This document shows, piece by piece, positions 7,385-15,452 of a DNA stretch of 52,769 bases; position 1 is the first letter of the stretch, and the number at the start of each line of letters is the position of its first letter. Source of the DNA: Lachnospiraceae bacterium (GTDB lineage Bacteria > Bacillota > Clostridia > Lachnospirales > Lachnospiraceae). Location: NCBI GenBank assembly GCA_910574965.1, contig CAJTDB010000026.1, forward strand, positions 1 to 52,769. The letters run 5' to 3'. Made by a program: the position numbers and the translations under genes. The notes beneath the pieces were generated by a model. The model was not told where the DNA came from and searched no databases. It saw only the letters and a list, made by a program, of their open reading frames with translations.

Positions 7385-8596
7385 AACCCTTTCAATTTCC
7401 TTCGCCAACACAAAGCCCTTTTTCGCCGCGATCACAGCGATAATCTCATTAATTACAGCCGCAGCGGCAATCGTTCCCTGAAGGATGCCGACAAGATCCG
7501 GCTGCGAGGCCAAAGTGGCACAGGCAATCCCGGTAAAAACGAGAGAGACGCCCGAATGAGGCAGCAGTGTAAGGCCCAGATACTTCTGTACGGTATCCGG
7601 CATCTTCATCACCTTAGCACCAAACCTTGCCCCGAAATATTTTCCGGTTCCCCTTGCCGCAATATATAAAAAGGTATAGAACCCTGCGCCCAAGATCAGA
7701 TGATAATTCAGCGGTGCGCCGAGATCGACGATGGCGGCCAGCAGGCTGACGGCCAGGACGGGATGAAAGCAGGCTGTTATCTCCTCCAGATGTTCTTTGC
7801 TGACCATGTTTGTAAATACTGCGGAAAAGGAAACGCCCATCAGCATATAATTCAGCGTAATGCCGGACAGTATTTTTGTATTTATGAGCCAGCCGATCCC
7901 TGCTGTCAACGTAATCCCTGCAAGCAGGACGGACAATGTCTGTATACGCCCCCTGACCCTGCTTAAGAGCCGTCCGGCAGGAAGCCCTGTAACGAGGCCG
8001 ATGATGACTGGCAAAAGAATCATCACAGGGATCATATACAGCGAAACGGAGCCGCCCGATACAGAACTGGCCACAACGGAATTGACCGTAAAAAATACAA
8101 TAATTGCCACGATGTCATCTAACACCGCCATCGGCAGCAATGTATTGGTTACTGGCCCCTTTGCGTGGAATTCGTTTACGATGGACAAGGCCGGCGCGGG
8201 GGCGGTAGCCAGCGCAATCCCGCCGAAGATAAAGGCGAGGTAAACAGGCACGCCTGCCAGCAAAAATGTAATTGCAAAGACAAGTGTTACAAAGAAAAAG
8301 GTGCCCAAAGACTGGGTCAGAGTGGTGACAATCAGGCCCTTGCCGCAGCTTTTGAGTTCTTTCCATACAAGCTCCGTTCCCAGCATCAGTCCAAACGCGC
8401 ACTGCATCCACATGATAACGGTCTTGTACCACACAGAGTCGAGGACTGGCTGAGGCATCAGGCCGAGCGCATGGGGACCGAAAAGCATACCGATGATAAG
8501 CCATCCTAAAATAGACGGCAGTTTGATTCTGGAAACAAGCCTGCCGGCAAGCATCGCCAGCACAAGTACCATAAGCCATTGCAATATTTGCATCAT
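7379..8596 (-). CDS. Cation/proton antiporter (CPA2-type)
   Basis: A 405-residue membrane protein with about 11-12 hydrophobic segments and no cytosolic C-terminal domain, as in short KefB/GerN-like Na+/H+ or K+/H+ exchangers. The core includes LPSILGWLIIGMLFGPHALGL near the N-terminus, the GGIALATAPAPALSIV segment (about 125-140) and AVLDDIVAI (about 157-165), matching the usual family motifs with the acidic DD pair. Its ATG overlaps the tetR stop by four bases (ATGA), and the AAAGGAGG site lies inside the tetR coding end, so translation is coupled. Probable role: ion and pH homeostasis under control of the TetR regulator. Confidence 0.88.
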   Translation of the reverse strand: MMQILQWLMVLVLAMLAGRLVSRIKLPSILGWLIIGMLFGPHALGLMPQPVLDSVWYKTVIMWMQCAFGLMLGTELVWKELKSCGKGLIVTTLTQSLGTFFFVTLVFAITFLLAGVPVYLAFIFGGIALATAPAPALSIVNEFHAKGPVTNTLLPMAVLDDIVAIIVFFTVNSVVASSVSGGSVSLYMIPVMILLPVIIGLVTGLPAGRLLSRVRGRIQTLSVLLAGITLTAGIGWLINTKILSGITLNYMLMGVSFSAVFTNMVSKEHLEEITACFHPVLAVSLLAAIVDLGAPLNYHLILGAGFYTFLYIAARGTGKYFGARFGAKVMKMPDTVQKYLGLTLLPHSGVSLVFTGIACATLASQPDLVGILQGTIAAAAVINEIIAVIAAKKGFVLAKEIERVS

Positions 8597-9204
8597 TTTT
8601 GTGTTCCTCCTTTTGCAATTCCATACAGCATGAAGTCAAGCAATTTAGAAAGGTTCATTTCATGTTCCTTGATTTGCTTATCCAGCGTCATATAGCGGTA
8701 GGCAGAGCTGCTGAAATACCCATTGAACATACGCTGCATCTGGCGGAAATAATCAATAGCATCCTCTTCCGTGATTCCGTCCCGCAGTGTGATGCCGGAG
8801 ATGACACTGCGGTAGATTTTTTCGTTGATCTCCTCAAAAGGTTCTAAAATCTGTTTGATCCTGTCTCGTAATTTTTCCTGGGGCTGCAGGATCGCTTCAA
8901 AGAAAATGTGCGCCTCGTTGGGGTATTCTGTAAAAAAGCGCATTCGGAGCTCCATATATTGCAACTGGTCAGAAGTGCAGCCGCTTTCCTCAATTAGCGA
9001 GATCAGTTTTTTACAACTGTTCTCCAGGCATACAAGATAGAGCTCGTCTTTATCTTTAAAGTTGTGGTAGATAAGCCCCTTATTGATGCCTCTCTTACAG
9101 ATGTTGTTGATTGTTCCGCCGGCATAACCGTTTGCACCAAATTCCTCTAATGCCGCCTCCTGTATTTTTGATACGGTTAATTCTGTCCGTTTTGTTCTTT
9201 TCAT
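8593..9204 (-). CDS. TetR-family transcriptional regulator
   Basis: A 203-residue TetR regulator: helix-turn-helix at residues about 14-50 (KIQEAALEEFGANGYAGGTI and NKGLIYHNFKDKDELY) and a ligand-binding helical C-terminal domain. AAGGAAGG precedes ATG. It is co-transcribed with the antiporter. The promoter region carries an 18-bp near-palindrome exactly over the -35 box, so autorepression and ligand-induced expression of the antiporter are likely; the ligand is unknown. Confidence 0.9.
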   Translation of the reverse strand: MKRTKRTELTVSKIQEAALEEFGANGYAGGTINNICKRGINKGLIYHNFKDKDELYLVCLENSCKKLISLIEESGCTSDQLQYMELRMRFFTEYPNEAHIFFEAILQPQEKLRDRIKQILEPFEEINEKIYRSVISGITLRDGITEEDAIDYFRQMQRMFNGYFSSSAYRYMTLDKQIKEHEMNLSKLLDFMLYGIAKGGTQK

Positions 9205-9244
9205 AAAAATACCTTCCTTGATTGGTGTTCTTTGTCATGTGACT

Positions 9245-9274
9245 ATGTTATCATAAATTGACTGATCGGTCAAT
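9245..9274 (-). promoter_or_regulatory. tetR promoter and operator
   Basis: On the minus strand TTGACC (9273-9268), a 17-bp spacer and TAACAT (9250-9245) form a promoter. The near-perfect palindrome ATTGACTGATCGGTCAAT (9257-9274) covers the -35 box and most of the spacer, as expected for a TetR operator. Confidence 0.75.
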
Positions 9275-9355
9275 TTGTGATTTGTGAAATTTTAATAAAG
9301 GTAGTTGACTGAAACATAGAAAAATTTTTTAGGTGCAAAAAATAACGATAGCACT

Positions 9356-9598
9356 GGGGAAATATTTGCATCAATCTGGACACGCAACAGGTATTATGAT
9401 CTGCCGGGAAAAACGGTCATCCCATTTGTCACAAGCGGCGGGAGCGGTTTTTCTGATGCCATATCGGGGTTACAGAACCTGCAACAGGGGGCGGAAGTTT
9501 TATCGGACGGGTTTAAGGCATCCCATTCCAAGATTGATGATGTGACGCCGGAGGATGTGCGGGATTGGACAGATGGCTTTTCACTTTTAAACAAATAG
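9356..9598 (+). pseudogene. Flavodoxin C-terminal fragment
   Basis: An open frame without a start codon reads WTRNRYYDLPGKTVIPFVTS followed by GGSGFSDAISGLQNL and ends at TAG 9596. This is the C-terminal half of the flavodoxin type that is also present, intact, in the fusion gene at 11130 (LESYDLSGKIIVPFCTSHSS). The N-terminal FMN loop is missing. Confidence 0.65.
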
Positions 9599-9768
9599 AT
9601 ATCTTTTAGGTATGGATATACATTTGATATATGTATTTGATATTTTGATTAACCTGTTTTATGCTGTGAGCAAGGGCACAGGGTATCCCTGCTGAGTCTG
9701 GTGCATACCGGACAGAAACGGATCGACTTCTTTGTCTGCAAAATGAAAAAGAAAATCCAGGAGGAAAA

Positions 9769-9867
9769 ATGATGAACATGAAATTTGACTTTAACAATCC
9801 TGTCTGTATCCTGTTTGGCAGCCAGAAAAATCTTACAGGTAAGGAAAAAAGGAGATGCAGACCGTGA
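9769..9867 (+). pseudogene. Iron-containing alcohol dehydrogenase N-terminal fragment
   Basis: Behind CCAGGAGG, ATG 9769 opens a 32-residue frame, MMNMKFDFNNPVCILFGSQK, which looks like the first beta strands of an iron-containing alcohol dehydrogenase (F.NP..I.FG). It runs out of homology after FGSQKN and stops at TGA 9865, overlapping the start of the acetyltransferase gene. The rest of the gene was probably lost by deletion. Confidence 0.5.
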
Positions 9868-10460
9868 CCGTAAAGGATGTGATAGACGGGTTTCGGGAAG
9901 GCGCGGAAGAAAATGCCGAACGGGACGCCTGTGCCGATGAACTTTTTCAGGAGGCTGTCCGTATTGGGATGGAGCTTAATACAAAATACCATACGCCGGG
10001 GGAGCTGCGGGAGATCATGGGAAGACTTACCGGGAAGAACATGGATGATTCGTTCCGGCTGTTTCCCCCGTTCTATACGGACTTTGGGAAGAACATCACC
10101 ATAGGGAAAGATGTCTTTATCAATTCGGGATGTCATTTTCAGGACCAAGGCGGGATAGAGATCGGGGACGGCGCGCTGATCGGACATAACGTGGTCCTGG
10201 CTACTATCAACCATGACCTTGATCCGAAGGAAAACAGGAAGAACCATTATGCGCCGATTAAAATAGGCGCCCATGTATGGATCGGCTCCAATGTCACCGT
10301 ATTGCCCGGAGTGACCATCGGCGACTATGCGGCGGTCGGTGCCGGGGCTGTAGTGACAAAGGACGTTCCTGCCATGACAGTGGTGGGAGGCGTTCCTGCA
10401 AAAGTATTAAAGATGATTCAGGAAGGGAGCGAAGCGAAAGATGAAAGTTTTAGCGGTTAA
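9864..10460 (+). CDS. Sugar O-acetyltransferase (maltose/galactoside type, LbH fold)
   Basis: A protein of about 198 residues with an N-terminal Mac-like helical domain and a C-terminal left-handed beta-helix of hexapeptide repeats ([59 protein letters not shown]). The catalytic histidine is in the TINHD segment and the acetyl-CoA end is marked by [18 protein letters not shown]. It transfers acetyl groups from acetyl-CoA to a sugar or similar hydroxyl acceptor. I prefer GTG 9864, nine bases after AAAAAAGGAG; ATG 9855 abuts that site. The next gene starts inside its last 20 bases. Confidence 0.85.
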   Translation: MTVKDVIDGFREGAEENAERDACADELFQEAVRIGMELNTKYHTPGELREIMGRLTGKNMDDSFRLFPPFYTDFGKNITIGKDVFINSGCHFQDQGGIEIGDGALIGHNVVLATINHDLDPKENRKNHYAPIKIGAHVWIGSNVTVLPGVTIGDYAAVGAGAVVTKDVPAMTVVGGVPAKVLKMIQEGSEAKDESFSG

Positions 10461-11037
10461 CGGCAGCGCGAGAAAAGGCGGAAATACGGCAATTCTTATC
10501 CAGACCGTATTTGAGGAGCTGCATCAGGCGGGGATTGAAACGGAGATGGTGCAGCTCGCCGGCCGGACTATAGAACCCTGCAGGGCCTGCTGGGCCTGCG
10601 GCGGGAGAAAAAACTGTGTCCATGAGAGAGATCCGTTCCGGGATATTTTTGATAAAGTGACCCAGGCGGACGGGATCCTACTGGGTTCGCCGGTTTACAT
10701 GGCGAATATGTCCGCAAATATGCAGGCGTTCTTGGAGCGTGCAGCGGTTGTGGCAGACATGAACTGTGATGCGGGTCTGTTCCGGCATAAGGTTGGCGCT
10801 TCTGTTACGGCGGCACGCATGGGCGGGGCGGTAAATGCGGTTGACGCAATGAATCACTTCTTTCTGTCACAAAGTATGTTCCTTGCAGGCTCCTCTTACT
10901 GGGCTATGGCTTATGGGAGGATGCCGGGGGATGTGAGAGAGGATGCAGAAGGGCTGGATACTATGAGAAGCCTTGGCCAAAACATGGCGTATCTTCTGAA
11001 AGCTTTGGAAAGCGTGAACGGAATGAAGCTTCTCTAA
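10441..11037 (+). CDS. Flavodoxin-fold NAD(P)H-dependent FMN reductase, third copy
   Basis: A 198-residue flavodoxin-fold reductase related to the genes at 4347 and 4902: phosphate loop [11 protein letters not shown] (residues 6-16), cysteine cluster [15 protein letters not shown] (C47, C50, C53, C59) and [20 protein letters not shown] as flavin-site segment. It starts 20 bases before the end of the acetyltransferase gene in another frame, so the two genes are translationally linked. Probable role: electron transfer from NAD(P)H to FMN and an unknown organic acceptor. Confidence 0.87.
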   Translation: MKVLAVNGSARKGGNTAILIQTVFEELHQAGIETEMVQLAGRTIEPCRACWACGGRKNCVHERDPFRDIFDKVTQADGILLGSPVYMANMSANMQAFLERAAVVADMNCDAGLFRHKVGASVTAARMGGAVNAVDAMNHFFLSQSMFLAGSSYWAMAYGRMPGDVREDAEGLDTMRSLGQNMAYLLKALESVNGMKLL

Positions 11038-11129
11038 AGCTGTAAAGGACACAGCCCAGGAGAATGGAGTGTATCGAAAAGAGGACAGGATTGAACGGAC
11101 TCCGATCATAAAATAAGAAGGAGAAGGAC

Positions 11130-12674
11130 ATGAAAAAAATAATTTCTATTTGCATGATATTCACCCTGCTGCTTGGCCTGCCCGCCTGCGGCACGGCACA
11201 GCAGGATACTTCATCCGGGACGACGCAGGGAATCTCTGCGGAACAGGAGGCTGCTCTGCCATCGGAAATCGGCAGCGGGGAAAGTGAAGGAGAGGAATTA
11301 ACTATGAAGGAAGAACCGAAAGAGAATACAGACAATTTTGAAACGAATATTCTGGTAGTATACTTTTCTGCGACTGGAACCACAAAGCCGCTGGCAGACT
11401 ATGCGGCGGAGTTCCTCAATGCCGATCTGTATGAGATTGTGCCCGAAGAACCTTATACGGAAGCAGATCTTGCTTATTATACTAATGGAAGGGCGGATCA
11501 GGAACAAAGTGATCCCACAGCCCGTCCCGCTATTTCCGGTAGTGTGGAGGATATGGGACAATATGGGATAGTGCTGTTAGGTTATCCCATCTGGCATGGG
11601 CAGGCACCGAAAATCATTAGTACATTTTTAGAAAGCTATGATTTATCAGGGAAAATCATTGTGCCCTTCTGCACATCTCACAGCAGCGGGATCGGTTCTA
11701 GTGATAGGAACCTTCACGATCTGGCTTCCGATGCAGAATGGCTGTCTGGACGGCGGTTTCCGGGCGGTACTTCCAGAGAAGAGATGGAAGAATGGCTCGT
11801 CAGCCTTGATCTGCCTAAAACGGATGGGACTGTTTCGGTGATTCCTGTCTTTGATTTTGAAAATAAAACGGTAATGCTCAACAGCGGCTATGAGATGCCG
11901 ATCAATGGTCTTGGAACATACAGCCTTCATGGTGATGAGTGTATCAATTCTGTGAAATCTGCGTTATTAAATGGCGTCCGTCTCATTGATACCGCTTCTG
12001 CCTATGGCAATGAGGAGGAAATCGGTCAGGCGATCCGGGAAACGATTGATGAAGGGATCATACAGCGGGAGGATATTTTTGTCACAACTAAAATTTATCC
12101 GGGCAGTGAGATGGAAAATCCGGTTCAGTCCATTCAGGCCTGCCTTGACCGGCTGGATATTGGCTATGTGGACCTGATGCTTTTGCATCATCCCGATCCG
12201 AATGATGTGGAGGCGTACAAAGCAATGGAGCAGTTTACAGAAGAAGGAAAAATCCGTTCCATCGGGCTGTCGAACTGGTATGCGGAGGAATTGACGGAGT
12301 TTCTGCCGCAGGTGGATACTGTCCCTGCCTTGGTTCAGAATGAAATCCATCCATATTATCAGGAGAATGATGTGATCCCGTTTATTCAGGATTTAGGGAT
12401 TGTGGTGCAGGGCTGGTATCCGCTGGGTGGCAGAGGGCATACAGGAGAGCTGCTTGGCGATTCCGTGATTTCTGAAATAGCCGGGGCACATGGCGTATCT
12501 TCCGCACAGGTGATTTTACGATGGAATCTGCAAAAGGGTGTGGTGGTCATCCCAGGTTCCAGTAATCCCGATCATATCAGAGAAAATACAAAGCTGTACC
12601 ATTTCAGCCTGACCGAGGATGAAATGGCACGGATCAATGCTCTCGACCGGGGCGAAAAACATGATTGGTATTGA
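11130..12674 (+). CDS. Lipoprotein-anchored flavodoxin / aldo-keto reductase fusion
   Basis: A 514-residue three-part protein. Residues 1-20 are a lipoprotein signal ending in the lipobox LPAC (Cys20), followed by a low-complexity linker. Residues about 70-230 are a flavodoxin (NILVVYFSATGTTKPLAD, LLGYPIWHGQAPKIISTFLE, IIVPFCTSHSSGIGSS). Residues about 240-514 are an aldo-keto reductase with the catalytic tetrad visible in DTASAYGNEEE (Asp, Tyr), VTTKIYP (Lys) and LLHHPDP (His), and the cofactor-end motif VVVIPGSSNPDHIREN. An AGAAGGAG site precedes ATG. Separate flavodoxin and AKR genes are common; a membrane-anchored fusion is unusual because AKRs use cytosolic NADPH. It is the last gene of the oxidoreductase cluster. 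Confidence 0.88.
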   Translation: MKKIISICMIFTLLLGLPACGTAQQDTSSGTTQGISAEQEAALPSEIGSGESEGEELTMKEEPKENTDNFETNILVVYFSATGTTKPLADYAAEFLNADLYEIVPEEPYTEADLAYYTNGRADQEQSDPTARPAISGSVEDMGQYGIVLLGYPIWHGQAPKIISTFLESYDLSGKIIVPFCTSHSSGIGSSDRNLHDLASDAEWLSGRRFPGGTSREEMEEWLVSLDLPKTDGTVSVIPVFDFENKTVMLNSGYEMPINGLGTYSLHGDECINSVKSALLNGVRLIDTASAYGNEEEIGQAIRETIDEGIIQREDIFVTTKIYPGSEMENPVQSIQACLDRLDIGYVDLMLLHHPDPNDVEAYKAMEQFTEEGKIRSIGLSNWYAEELTEFLPQVDTVPALVQNEIHPYYQENDVIPFIQDLGIVVQGWYPLGGRGHTGELLGDSVISEIAGAHGVSSAQVILRWNLQKGVVVIPGSSNPDHIRENTKLYHFSLTEDEMARINALDRGEKHDWY

Positions 12675-13147
12675 GGAACGATTATCCCGTTATTATTATT
12701 TACTGTTACAAATGCGGTGCTTTTCCTGAAAAGATGCGTTGCCGTTAAGGGCGTTTCACGGTATAATATAAGTGCCGGGATTTGGCCGGCAGGGATTACA
12801 AAATCTCTGTACATGTCATACCAGCAGCTCTGCTCCGAGTGGGGCAACGGCAGCGCTTTGATTACGGCGGCCATCTAAATAAGAGGTGTCCGGCTGATGT
12901 ACCCTTATCGTTGAAAGAGACGGATTATGCTTCATTATGGATACTTATGTACAGCGTTATGAAAGAGCAAAAAGTATAAAAAAATTTCAAAAACATAAAT
13001 TTCCCTCTTGCCAAATGAGAGAAGTTGTGTTAATATACTATTCGTTAGGTCACCAGTTAGATGGTAGCCGGACAAAATGAAATATATAGTCTCGATTGCA
13101 ATCTGGAGATAACACTCTATCAAAGCGATTTTACAGTGTGAAACGGT
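12675..13147. other. Gene-free stretch with an orphan promoter
   Basis: No gene is supported here. TTGCCG (12739-12744), a 17-bp spacer and TATAAT (12762-12767) make a good rightward promoter with nothing intact downstream. A short open piece after 12800 (SYQQLCSEWGNGSALITAAI) looks like a coding fragment of unknown origin. The remainder towards the tRNA remnants is AT-rich and featureless. Confidence 0.5.
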
Positions 13148-13208
13148 ATCAATGGCAGAGCATGCGGCTGCTGACCGCAGGGTGTAAGTCCGAGTCCTAA
13201 TCGGGGAG
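13148..13208 (+). pseudogene. Second degenerate tRNA-Asn copy
   Basis: AATGGCAGAGCATGCGGCTG followed by CTGACCGCAGGG and the final CGGGGAG align with the intact tRNA-Asn, but with many substitutions; the anticodon loop reads CTGCTGA, the T loop is altered (AAGTCCGAGTC), and the 5' acceptor strand is missing, as in the copy at 2302. Confidence 0.7.
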
Positions 13209-13223
13209 CTGACAATCGAATAC

Positions 13224-13280
13224 GGCGCAGTAGCCAAGCGGTAAGGCGTGGGTCTGCAACTCCTTGCTCACCGCCTTCCA
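13224..13280 (+). pseudogene. Truncated tRNA-Cys copy
   Basis: The first 37 bases (GGCGCAGTAGCCAAGCGGTA through CTGCAAC) match the intact tRNA-Cys at 13302 except one base, then homology ends after the anticodon loop and the T arm and 3' acceptor are lost. Confidence 0.75.
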
Positions 13281-13301
13281 ACAGTCAAAAAAATTAAATA
13301 T

Positions 13302-13373
13302 GGCGCAGTAGCCAAGCGGTAAGGCGTCGGTCTGCAACACCGTGATTCACCGGTTCAAATCCGGTCTGCGCCT
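13302..13373 (+). tRNA. tRNA-Cys (GCA)
   Basis: A complete cloverleaf: acceptor GGCGCAG/CTGCGCC, D arm GCC AAGCGGTAA GGC, anticodon loop CTGCAAC (anticodon GCA), T arm CCGG TTCAAAT CCGG, discriminator T. It borders the integrase-bearing element on its 3' side and is the likely chromosomal integration target. Confidence 0.93.
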
Positions 13374-13375
13374 CT
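13340..13375. other. Probable left attachment site (attL) in the tRNA-Cys 3' end
   Basis: The tyrosine integrase gene lies about 200 bp from, and reads towards, the 3' end of tRNA-Cys, the normal arrangement for elements that insert in a tRNA 3' end and restore it. The exact core cannot be defined because no second copy of the tRNA 3' sequence (attR) is in the window. Confidence 0.45.
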
Positions 13376-13382
13376 TCGGAGG

Positions 13383-13413
13383 CCTCGAAAAACGTTGATT
13401 TTTCGGGGTTTTT
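13383..13413 (+). terminator. Intrinsic terminator after tRNA-Cys
   Basis: CCTCGAAAAA (13383-13392) pairs with TTTTTCGGGG (13399-13408; one T-G wobble), followed by five T. Confidence 0.8.
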
Positions 13414-13578
13414 CCTTTGTCTTGATTTTTGACATGACACTTTTACACCCTTGCCTCTGGTCAGTTCTTTCCTCATTTTCATTAAATTTTCAAAATTTTG
13501 ATGCTCCGTTTAAAATCGTTTAAAATCGAATAAAATTGGTTCATAAAGTGGTTATAAGGTGGTCGCCAAATGTAGAAC

Positions 13579-14781
13579 CTAATCATTTAACATATCTACC
13601 AGATTATGTTTCCCGTCTTCATCTGTATGTAGATAAGTCTTTACGACAACCTTATAATCATCCCCTAACAGCTCTGCGACAGCTTTGATTTCCTGGTGGC
13701 TTGAAGTTTTACTCAGAAGCCGTGTCGCAAAAGTATGGCGCATGGCATGAGTGCCATAATGCTTTTCGCCAATTCTTTTCAAAATGCGATCAAGGGAAAG
13801 CTGGATATTTCTCTTGGTAGGGATATTCCCTGTTTTCGTACTTATGATAAAATCGCTTCGGATTTTGTTCGGCTCATAAGTATTGAGCATGAGCTCCAGA
13901 CACATTTCAGCTTCCCGATTTAGCGGAACTATGCGGTTGCTGCGGGGATACTTGGGTGGTGTTATCATTTGTGTGGATTTGGTTTGTGCATTTTCTTCCC
14001 TGTTTTTGACAATACTTACAGTTTCGGAGATATGAACCCTTTTCCGTCCATCTTCGCCTGCCAGGATTCCGTTTTTTGAGAGAGCAAGCAGTTCTCCTTC
14101 CCTGAGTCCTGTATTCAGGGCGAAAACCAGTGCTGGCCCATAACGGTATGCGAGAGTGCCGTCAGGATTATATCCCAGAGCGATTTCCTTAAACCGTTCA
14201 AGACATTCTAACGGAAGTATCTGTATCTCCTTGGTTTTTTTGCCTACAGCAGTTTCGTCAGGAAGTTCCACTGTAGCAAAAGGATTATAGGATTCGGGAA
14301 AATCTTTTTCTTCTTTTCCATGTTTGATCATGGAATGTAAGAAAAGATAAACCTTATTGATTGTTGAGAGGCTGTAATTTGGCTGCAGTTCATCCAGCAG
14401 GTTCTGGATGTCCCTGGATTTTAAATTGCACATCAGCACTTGAGCAATCGGATGTTTTTCAATATGGCACTCAAAAGTACGCTCAATCCGATCATAGGTA
14501 GTCTGCTTCAGCTTTTTACGCAGGACCTGCTGACTTTTGTAAAAAAGAAATTTTTTAGAATATTCAGCAACGGTCAGTTTTGTGTTTACAGCTTCTCCGG
14601 ACAGAACCATAAATCTGTATTCATCCAGCTTAGCCTTGGCCTCTGCCTTTGTCTTACCTGAAAATTCTTTCGTTGTCACTCCTTTCTTTGTGTAGCGTGC
14701 GATCCATTTCCCTTTGCTGTTTTTGAAAATTGTGCCGTCTCCTTTACTTCGACGGATTTTTGTGGTGGTCTGATTCGACAT
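13579..14781 (-). CDS. Tyrosine recombinase / integrase (Tn916-like)
   Basis: A 400-residue site-specific recombinase. N-terminal arm-binding AP2-like domain (residues about 10-60, GDGTIFKNSKGKWIARYTKKG), SAM-like core-binding domain (70-170) and catalytic domain (185-400). Active-site residues seen: Arg227 (GLREGE), His345 and Arg348 (HAMRH), and nucleophile Tyr383 (KTYLH). The usual LGH histidine is Asp374 here (ELLGDDYK), a notable deviation. AAAGGAG lies before ATG 14781. It would integrate and, with the adjacent small protein, excise the element at tRNA-Cys. The start of the gene faces the excisionase, and the two are probably co-transcribed. Confidence 0.92.
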   Translation of the reverse strand: MSNQTTTKIRRSKGDGTIFKNSKGKWIARYTKKGVTTKEFSGKTKAEAKAKLDEYRFMVLSGEAVNTKLTVAEYSKKFLFYKSQQVLRKKLKQTTYDRIERTFECHIEKHPIAQVLMCNLKSRDIQNLLDELQPNYSLSTINKVYLFLHSMIKHGKEEKDFPESYNPFATVELPDETAVGKKTKEIQILPLECLERFKEIALGYNPDGTLAYRYGPALVFALNTGLREGELLALSKNGILAGEDGRKRVHISETVSIVKNREENAQTKSTQMITPPKYPRSNRIVPLNREAEMCLELMLNTYEPNKIRSDFIISTKTGNIPTKRNIQLSLDRILKRIGEKHYGTHAMRHTFATRLLSKTSSHQEIKAVAELLGDDYKVVVKTYLHTDEDGKHNLVDMLND

Positions 14782-14889
14782 AGACTTTGCTCCTTTCTAC
14801 GAAAAGAACTATTTCTATTGCGAAAAAGCCAGTGTTATCGCATCCTCATTATATTATAGAAATGCATAGGTGACAACGAAATTCTGACT

Positions 14890-15108
14890 TTAGAAGAATA
14901 GTTCTTTTCCCACGTTATCTGATAAAAACTCCTGTATTGCTGTTTTGGAAGTAAAATAGTCCCGGCCGATTTTAGTAACGGGTAACAATCTGCTCTGCAG
15001 CATTTCTCTGGTCTTTGTTTTTCCAATTCCGAGCATGAGAGAAATCTCTTCTACGGAGTATTTGCGGAAATCCCCGTAACTGCCTAATTCTTTCTGTTTC
15101 ATATCCAT
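14890..15108 (-). CDS. Small helix-turn-helix excisionase
   Basis: A 72-residue protein with a MerR/Xis-like winged helix: KYSVEEISLMLGIGKTKTRE followed by MLQSRLLPVTKIGRDYFTSK. Length and position next to the integrase match Tn916-type excisionases, which bend DNA at attachment sites and favour excision. I start at ATG 15108, behind GATGAGG; a longer frame extends to 15276 but the added residues (GRGGRRKRWWK) look non-homologous and lack a ribosome site. Confidence 0.8.
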   Translation of the reverse strand: MDMKQKELGSYGDFRKYSVEEISLMLGIGKTKTREMLQSRLLPVTKIGRDYFTSKTAIQEFLSDNVGKELFF

Positions 15109-15422
15109 AATAAAAAACCTCATCTGATAAAAAGTGTACGGGTATCTATTTACACATACCTTCCACCACCGTTTCCTGCGCCCTCCCCGGCCGCGTTGAC
15201 TGGCTGCACTGTGTGCGATTTCATCTGGGCCGGGCATACCCTGTGCAGGAACCCGGCCATCAGAACCCATATACATGATGGCGTATGCTCTTCAGTTTTC
15301 AAGGAGCGGAAAACCTCATCCGGATGCTCGGAGAAGGTTATATACAGAAATACCCGTCTGGCAGGAAAATACTTGAAAATATTTTGAAAAAGATAAAAAG
15401 TAATAGATATGGTATTATCGAG

Positions 15423-15452
15423 TTGACATGATACAAGATATTGTGCTAAGAT
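15423..15452 (+). promoter_or_regulatory. Promoter of the element's DNA-processing operon
   Basis: TTGACA (15423-15428) and TAAGAT (15447-15452) with an 18-bp spacer, reading rightward about 430 bp before the first gene of the operon. The long untranslated leader that follows contains two terminator-like hairpins. Confidence 0.55.

Noticed and set aside
11130-12674. Two separate genes merged by an error
   Set aside because: The frame is open throughout, with no ribosome site or start codon at the domain boundary, so a true fusion is the simpler reading; kept as a check in the findings.
15228-15258. Inverted repeat GGCCGGG/CCCGGCC upstream of the excisionase gene
   Set aside because: A short isolated stem without T-tract or partner repeats; not enough to call a regulatory site.
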